DNA from: Zanthoxylum bungeanum
Lineage: Eukaryota > Streptophyta > Magnoliopsida > Sapindales > Rutaceae
DNA: 64,000 nt
Assembly: GCA_019454045.1 (NCBI GenBank)
Contig: SKCR01041860.1
Span: 1-64,000 of the forward strand
Direction: 5' to 3'
Shown in pieces: positions 56,976 through 64,000 of the stretch. The translations under genes and the position numbers were made by a program. A model generated the notes under the pieces. That model was not told the DNA's origin. It saw only the letters and a program-made list of their open reading frames with translations, and did not search any database. The first letter of the stretch is position 1. The number at the start of each line of letters is the position of its first letter.

Positions 56976-57886
56976 AATCACAAGTTTATATATTATTTTA
57001 CTGGGAGATATCTAAATAAGTAGTAGTAGAAATAATTCCTTTTACCTTAGCATTTTATTTTATTTTACTTTTAAGCTTTTACTTTACTGCAATTACTTTT
57101 CAGCACTGTTACTTTAGGTTTTTACTTTTAAGTTTTTACTAGCCCTAATTATGTGTCATAACTAAGTTAGTTATCTAGGGTTGTGATGAAATCCAATATC
57201 ACCGATTTATAAGGGTTAGATTATAATTTGGGTAATATAAAGATTTATTTATTGATTCTTAATCTTAATGCTCTTTAATTAACTGGCCATTAATTAAATT
57301 GATTAGGTAAACTTAAAATGAACTAGACATAGGGATTTTAAGTTTAAGACTTTAGACTCAATAGCCCATGATCTTCCTTGAGGATAGATAACCCTTTTAA
57401 TAGATTTCCTTACAGGATAGGAATATACCTGTCGGGCGGGGGTAGCCATAATTGGAACTTAATCTTAATGAATCTAGGTAATTTGGTTGACATAGACATA
57501 TGGTTCAATTGGATTATACTAGGTATTTGTAATTGACCATCGGAAGAGGGTTTTACATAATTTACTGTTCCAGGTTAATAAATCATATTTTTGCCCAACT
57601 ATAAGATAACCACTTCATCTTTAATTAACATTGGAATAAATCACAACCCTAGATAGTTTTTAATATTGAATTTTCTTAAAATCTACTTTCGAACAATTTT
57701 ATTTACTTGTCTTTAAATTTAGAATAGTCGCCATTTCAAATTAATTAAACAACCTGTTAGATACTAGTAATCATTTGACCTCATAAAATTAATAGTTTAG
57801 GTATTAAGTCCTCGTAGGATCGATACTTTTTATACTACTTGAACGATACGTACGTTTGCGTTATACGTGTGTATTTACGCCGGTCA

Positions 57887-60243
57887 GGTACATCAATTAG
57901 TATCTGTACTTGGTTGGTATACATGGAATCCATTTCGGACTTCATGTCACTTTGCCATAATAGGGAGTCGATACCTTGTATCACTTCCTCATACGTAGCC
58001 GGTTCGTGTTCCTCAATAAGATTGACATATTTATGAGGTGAGATCAGAAACCCATACCTCACAGGTTGTTTTCTGACTCTCTCTGACTTGCATGGTTCTT
58101 GTGTATTTGAATATTGTGGTACAGTTTCATCCCTGATGAACTGTTTATGTTCCGTTAAGGAATTGGTGTCTGGAATAGTATTACTCTGATTTTCATCGAG
58201 TTCTACTTTCCTCCCACTTACCACTGTATATAGGTATTCCTTTTAGGAAAATCGCATGGATAGAAACAATTATATTGTTCTCTTGTGAGTTGTATAAGTA
58301 CTATACTTTGATTTCCCTAGGACAACCTATAAATTAGGCACTTATCCGATTTGGGTTTTAGTTCGGTATCATCCAAACACATGCCTAGCATTCCCAAATC
58401 TTCAGGAATGAGAAAACCCGGTTTCTTTCCTGTTCATATCTAATATGAAATATGTCAAACAGATTTTCATGGAACCTTATTCAAAATAAGTTTTGCAATG
58501 TTTAATGTGTATCCCTAGAAGGAAAATGGTAGCTCAGAGCGACCCATAATTAACCTTATCATGTCCAACAAAATTCTCTTTCTCTGTTCGAACACACCGT
58601 CAAATTGAGGTGTTCCGGAAAGAGTCCACATTGAAAGAATACTATACTCTTTCAAGTAATTGATAAACTTATTGCTTAAGTATTTTCCACCACGGTCTAA
58701 CCGTGACGATTTTATACTTTAGCTGATCTGTCTATCTACTTCGTGTCGAAACTCTAAAAGTTTCTGACTTATCTTTCAAATAAATACATAACCATAACGC
58801 GATGCCACATCCGTAAAGGTTATTAAGTGTTCATATCCACCTCTTGCCTAGCTAGACATGGGCCCACTTACGTCACTATGAACGAGGGCTAACAGATCGG
58901 TGGCACTTGCCCTTTTACCAAGTAAAAGGTGTTTTAGGCACTTTGCCCAATAAACTAGATTCGTAGACTTCATTTGATTAGAATGAAATCCATCCTAGTA
59001 CCCACTCTTCGAGAGTGTGGATATACGAGTCTTGTTAATATGTCCCAGACAACAATGCCACTTAGTGTTCTAGAATATAAGGTATACCTGCAACGGGTTA
59101 AACTTAGATATAGAGATAATGTTTCTAGTCAAACTAGGTACATTATAACCGTTTCTTAATTTAAGTACATGCCCAAAGGGTAGTTCCTAAACTTAGGTTT
59201 CTATGGTTAAAACAGCGACTGTTGTCCCGTTTTCGACTCGCAGGTTGATCTCATCTGAAGTCAGTCTCCTGCTAATCAGCAGATTCTGCACATCAGTACA
59301 TATCTATGTACCACATCTAATATCAAAATCCAGTTTTGAAACTAATAGTGAACATGTTTATGACAAACATACTTGAAGCCGGAGCCTTGTCTCGCCTTCA
59401 CTTCCTTCATGTCTGCCTTGTCCATACGGCAGTCACGCTTCTAGTGACCCTGTTTGCCACAGTTTAGGCAGACATCTTGGCATATGTCTTTTGTCTTCCC
59501 AGAAGACTATGATGATTTTGCCTTTGCCCCTTTTAGAAGCTCTGGCTCTGCCTCAGCCTCATTGAGCATAGCCATCAACTCTCCAAGAGTTTACTCTTGA
59601 TTCATAATGAACCTGCCCCAGCTTTCGGGTAGAGAATATAAGATCAAATCTTTGGTAGTCTCGGCCACGTAGGTAATGCCCAGCTAACCTAGCTGATCGA
59701 TGTCAGCAATCATCTGCGACACCTAGTGCTCGACAGATGTACCATCTGACATACACGAGCGAAAAAGCTTCTTTTGCAATTCTTACTTCTAAGATCTAAG
59801 AATAGATCTATGAAGATCCTTTAATTTCAACATCATGGTTTAAAGATCTAATATTTAATTCTGATGAAGAATTAAGGAGTCATTGCATTAAGCATAATGG
59901 ATTGAGCACTAAAGTTATCATCACCATGAGTCTTCCAAAGCTCATGCTCTACTATTTGCTCAACTATGGGCTTAGGCCCGGGATGTTTCTCTATCAAATA
60001 AAGTAACTCCTCAGTTCCCAAGACTATCCTGAGATATTATTCCCAATTTGAAAATTAAAGCCACTTAAAGACATTTTCCCCAGGATTATGTTCTAAACGA
60101 TAATCTTTCAGTTATCTTGATTCCAATAGTCCAACTATCTCATCAATGATTTCAGGTACAATAAATATAATGATTACTATAGTCTAACTATATAATCAAC
60201 TATAATTTGATTGGTTAAATTCAAATATATGGATTACTATAAT
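57887..60243 (-). pseudogene. Copia-A fragment: gag, protease, integrase, start of RT
   Basis: Minus strand, from leader (near 60243) through gag, zinc knuckle (CLNCGKQGH, stop, KRDC; about 59433-59475), integrase HSDVSGP block (about 58873-58890) and integrase tail to the first RT motif (SEMDSMYTNQV), cut at 57887. Less decayed than the plus-strand copies: gag motifs such as LYSLPESWGRF can be read, and 57835-58224 stays open for about 110 codons of Copia-A. No LTR is attached on either side. Athila-F abuts on the left and a Tat-G LTR on the right. Confidence 0.85.
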
Positions 60244-62630
60244 TGTAGGACAGCACAGAAATGATGATGTTGTTCTAGGCTCGCGACCTAGTTGGAAGTA
60301 CGGAATAGCTCGCGGGGAACTAACCGGAGAAATAACATGGAGTCGCCACCCGGTGTGAACCGGGACAAAGATTTAAGGCCGCACTTACCCCTCGCAAGGT
60401 AAGACCTCAAACCGTTGGGTTCGGAATGGTCCCTTACTTATGTCACTTATAATGATATGATTTATGCAATAAACTACCGAATATACTCAAGATGTATGCT
60501 CAAAGGTAGCCTACACCTAAGTTCGCATGCATAATAATAATAATAATGAAACCTATATCTAAGTTCGCATGATTGAAAAGTAAGTCATCATAACACACGA
60601 CAACACACGACTATCTCATGAACATGCTTCAATCATATAATGCGGAAAACAAATAACAACATAAACATAATGCAATTTCCAAACGCAAAATAAATAACTA
60701 ATCATGCTTAAAAATAAACAACTAAATCATGCTTAAAGATAAATAACATACTAAACAAAATCATGCTTACAAAGATAAATAACGTACCAGCAACCTAATC
60801 ATACTCAAATACATGGTTGGATGAAACGAAATACGTGTGTCTCTCAAGTGGTATGTGGCATTGTATCCCGAGTGCAAACCGCACTACTGTCCATTCAGAT
60901 TCGGCTACGGAATTTACGTCCGGGTTTCCATCCGATATACCACAGAAGAGAACACGCATTCCGTTCATCCGAAATTCACATCATGCCTCAACAAACGACT
61001 CTCATGCGATAATATATTAAAATAAAGAAATAAACGAAAGATAATAAGTAAAAAGGGTGCCCTCAGGTCTAACCTCTTTTGTCGTCTCTTGAAAGCGCGT
61101 TACACGGCCGTCGGAAGGGTTGATGTTCCGTAACTTTTCTGGTTCACTAATCCAATGTTTTTCCTCGCTGTTTCGCTGTCTAGGCTGTTATTTTCACTCT
61201 GTTTCACTGTTATTTCTATTGTATTTTTCTGGTCACTGTTTTAAGGTAATAGGGGACTGTTTTCGGCAATTTTTGGAGGGTTAAGGGCTGCGATCTTTGG
61301 ACTATTATTTCAGTGCAGTTTTGGGACAATTTCTGGCCAGTCTAGGTGCAGTTTTTGGGTTAATTCGGGGACTGTTTTGGGCAGTTTGAGAAGGGTTTAT
61401 TTGCGGCAGTCTATGGGTGCAATACTGGGCAGTTTGTTAGCTAGTTATGGGGCTAGGCGTGAAGGATGAGGGGGTTTATTTGCGGCGGTCTATGGGTGCA
61501 ATATTGGGAAGTTTTGTTAGCTAGTTAGGGGCTGGTGGCGTTGATTCTGAGGGGGATTTAAGGACTTTTTATTGAGTGATGAAGGGGCAGGCTTTGAAGC
61601 CTTGTACGTGTGGTGTTTGTGGAGGGTTCGGCTGAGGGTTGAAGGCAGGCTTGCGTGATGAAGGGGAAGGTTTTGTGTGTGGTTAGCGTGAAAGAGAGGG
61701 GCTGGTGGCTTCGTTGAAGTGTGAAGGGCAATGGCGTTTAGTGGGCTTTAGGTGATGCGTGAGTGGGTAGGCTGATTGGTGAGGCTTATTTGTGTGAGAG
61801 GGTGATGTGTTAATGGAAGGGTGAAGGCAGGTTAGGCGTGTGGAGTGTGCAGGTCAGTGGCGTGAGTAAGGAAAGAGAAAGAGAGGTTGTATTCTTTGGT
61901 TATTTGTGTGAATAGGGTCTTGGATGTGTGGTTAATGGTTCTTTTTATAGGGAAAGGGTTGGGGTTTACCTAGTTTGAATAGGAAAAGATTTGTGCATTA
62001 ATGGGTGATATTTTTAATTAGTATTTGATAATGAAATCTTTTAATTAGGGAGGTGATTTTATTTTATTTTATTTGTTCTCTTTTAGTTAGGGATATGATT
62101 TGGTTTAATTAGGCAAGTGATCCATGGGATTTATTTAATTTAGGAAAGGGATTTGGCTTGATTTTGGAATGAGATTTAATTTAATTTAGGAAGGGGATTT
62201 ATTTATTTTTGGAATGAGATTTAATTTAATGTAATTTAATTGGATTGAATTTAATTTAATTGGATTTTAATTTGAATTTGATTTAATTTAATTTAATTTC
62301 AATTTAATTGGTTTTAATTTAATTTAATTTGTGTTTTAAATATGTTTTAATTTTTTGGATTGGGCTTGGGCAAAATGGACTTGGTGTGCATCTTGGTGGT
62401 GTGTGGGCGTGGTGTATGGTTTGTGGGGGGTTTTTTGGCTAAGGGTTTGTTTTAATACGGAGGTCCAACAAGCGAACCCGAAGCTAATCCAGCGAGTTAA
62501 ATCCAACAAAAATATCAATTCTAGACTTTTCCCTTCCGACGTCCGTCTCCCGCGGCTTTCACAATTAAAGAGGTAGTGTCTCCATACGAGACTCATCATC
62601 AGGATTATATGCAAAAATACAGTGCCTAGA
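60244..62630 (-). mobile_element. Tat-G LTR, minus strand
   Basis: 2387 bp, on the minus strand TCTAGGCACTGTATTTTTGC (TG start mutated to TC) to TGTCCTACA. It carries one conserved module (60849-60943). The stretch 62090-62340 is a low-complexity ATTTAATTTAATTGG run. A polypurine tract and 3' repeats lie on its upstream side, so it is the 3' LTR of a minus-strand element. No gene inside. Confidence 0.88.
60849..60943 (-). repeat. Conserved Tat-G LTR module, minus strand
   Basis: Inverse of the block at 15806-15901 and 17690-17782, in the corresponding part of the LTR. Confidence 0.85.
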
Positions 62631-62645
62631 GTCGCCCCCACTTTG
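62631..62645 (-). other. Polypurine tract of the minus-strand Tat-G element
   Basis: Inverted form of AAAGTGGGGGCGAC, adjacent to the LTR start as in the young element. Confidence 0.8.
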
Positions 62646-62756
62646 ATGGGACTTGTGCAGTGTGTGACAATGACAATCCTATCAAAGTTCGTGCAATGTA
62701 TTTTTACTTACCTGGCTCGCCATCTGCCACTTGACTTGCCATGTTACTTCGAACTA

Positions 62757-63476
62757 AGTTGATGAGAGGTGGTCCATTCTCGAACCGAGTTGATGAGAGA
62801 TGGTCCATTCTCGAACCGTTACTGTGGTATGGTCCATTCCCGAACCGTGCTCTATTCTCATAGTGCTATTGTGAGGTGGTCAATTCCCGAACCTTGCTCG
62901 GTTCTTGGATTACCCTTCTCGGCTTGTTCATTCTCGAACTCTACTCCATTCTAGGATTACCATTATTGGCTTGTTCATTCTCGAACCTTGCTCCATTCTC
63001 GGATTACCATTCTCGGCTTGTTCATTCTCGAACTCTGCTCCATTCTCGGATTACCATTCTCGGCTTGTTCATTCTCCAACTCTGCTCCATTCTCGGATTA
63101 CCATTCTCGGCTTGTTCATTCTCCAACTCAACTCCATTCTCAGATTACCATTCTCGGCTTGTTCATTCTCGAACTCTGCTCCATTCACGGATTACCATTC
63201 TTGGCTTGTTCATTCTTGAACCCTGTTCCATTCTCAGATTGTCATTCTCGGCTTGTTCATTCTTGAACCTTGTTCCATTCTCGGATTTCCATTCTCGGCA
63301 TGTTCATTCTTGAACCATGTTCCATTCTTGGATTGCCATTATCGGCTAAATTGATACTGATGTGTCTCCATACCCGGAGTGCCATACCCGGTAAAACAGA
63401 TACTGATAACGATGTGGGCCTCGCCCCCAGAGTGACATACCCGGCCAGACTAATACTGATAATGATATGGGCCTCG
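62757..63476 (-). repeat. Tat-G 3' tandem repeats, 47 bp type, minus strand
   Basis: About nine units of 47 bases from 62940 to 63350. On the plus strand each reads CCATTCTCGGATTACCATTC then TCGGCTTGTTCATTCTCGAA. Shorter CATTCTCGAACC units precede them, and two GGGCCTCGCCC-type units follow (63361-63476). The GAATGGA core links them to the young element's 3' region. Open frames here are repeat artefacts. Confidence 0.9.
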
Positions 63477-64000
63477 TGTTGGACAATTATGACCCATAAC
63501 GTCACTATTTGTACAGATCATGGTGTTGTTGTACAAATTAACTATGTGACAAATGAGATTGCACTCTTATCATTTGTGATTAGATCACCTAGATGTATAA
63601 ATGATAGGAGGTCCTTATGATTTGTTCATGGATTGAGAATGATATGAGACAGTATCAGTCCACAAAGGATAAATCATTAATATCCCTAGTCAGAGTATTA
63701 TCGAGATTGGACATCGATAAATGCGGAAAAGACTAGTATTACACTTGTGTGCGTTGTGAGGGCACAAAAACATAGTTCTCATATATTTGGGTATAGGATA
63801 CTCATGCAAGTGTAATAGGAGGTTGTGTTTTACCGATTGTACGGGAAACAGCTTCGCTCTGGATAGACCCCCTCAGAATTCCATTGGTAGTATGACTATG
63901 TGTCTATGGAAGTCCGAAATCAGGGTAGGTGTATTTGGTCTTAACCTGAGACTTGCACCGCTAATACTTGCGACAATCAATATACTTTGGTTTTGGTCGT
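63477..64000 (+). mobile_element. Copia-A LTR, cut by the window edge
   Basis: First 524 bases of the LTR, starting TGTTGGACAATTATGACC directly after Tat-G repeats. It matches 45653-46175 closely. Whether a full element follows lies outside the window. Confidence 0.88.

Larger units (their letters stand above)
55902..57886 (+). mobile_element. Athila-F LTR
   Basis: 1985 bp, starting TGATGAGTGGTAAATC after the polypurine tract and ending TTTACGCCGGTCA. U3 has GTCGCGACGC words (56093-56130 and 56412-56450), repeated TTGCTAA-GTGC-CC words and several ACGT-core sites, followed by a TATA box at 56465. U5 carries CCGCCTTTATGGCTGGTT repeats. The open frame 56013-56327 crosses the U3 repeats and is not a gene. 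The neighbour on the right is minus-strand Copia-A. Confidence 0.8.

Noticed and set aside
62925..63350. Regular 47-base direct repeats resembling a CRISPR array
   Set aside because: Units are contiguous without unique spacers, lie in a plant retroelement 3' region and have no cas genes nearby.
62769..63620. Open frames of up to 145 codons with serine- and histidine-rich repeats
   Set aside because: Same cause: translation of the 47-base repeat. No start context, and the longest crosses from repeat into Copia-A LTR.

Overview
This window looks like intergenic heterochromatin from a large flowering-plant genome, probably a eudicot. I recognise no host gene, rRNA, tRNA or CRISPR. Nearly every recognisable coding trace belongs to LTR retrotransposons: Ty1/copia gag-pol with an initiator-Met-tRNA type primer site (TGGTATCAGAGC-like), Ty3/gypsy Tat/Ogre-like elements with the primer site TGGCGACTCCACTGGGGA, and an Athila-like gypsy element. 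Family names below (Copia-A, -B, -C, -D, -E, -M, Tat-G, Athila-F) are working labels for this window only. Lineage calls rest on motifs and memory of the families, not on a search.

Layout. 1-6731: decayed Copia-A internal region and one LTR. 6732-7260: AT-rich spacer with a (TA)n tract. 7270-11957: two gypsy LTR-like arms in inverted orientation, the left one split by a solo LTR (Copia-D, 7680-10024). 11958-14129: 3' end and LTR of Copia-B. 14130-14453: end of a Copia-C LTR. 14454-27777: an old Tat-G element whose 5' LTR was split by a very young, complete, gag-only Tat-G relative (16313-25921; ATAAG target duplication; LTRs differing by one substitution and five small indels by eye). 27778-37751: Copia-M on the minus strand, readable gag-pol with a few stops and frameshifts, and an extra PBS-plus-leader copy beyond its 3' LTR. 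37754-47745: second Copia-A with both LTRs. 47746-50685: Tat-G integrase remnant and 3' tandem repeats on the plus strand, interrupted by a minus-strand solo Tat-G LTR. 50686-51313: Copia-C LTR. 51314-57886: LTR-like debris, a partial Athila-F LTR, the start of Copia-E, then an Athila-F 3' region and LTR. 57887-60243: Copia-A gag-to-RT fragment on the minus strand. 60244-63476: minus-strand Tat-G LTR and its 3' tandem repeats. 63477-64000: start of another Copia-A LTR.

How the parts relate. The window records successive nested insertion. The newest event I can date is the gag-only Tat-G element. It keeps LTRs, PBS, gag, a scrap of pol, a repeat-rich 3' region and PPT, but has no protease, RT, RNase H or integrase, so it must have moved with enzymes supplied in trans (TR-GAG type). 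Points worth following are this element, a six-unit TTCGAACG-containing array in its LTRs, an Athila LTR promoter with a cluster of ACGT-core sites just upstream of a TATA box, and the fast-changing Tat 3' repeats that could seed satellites.
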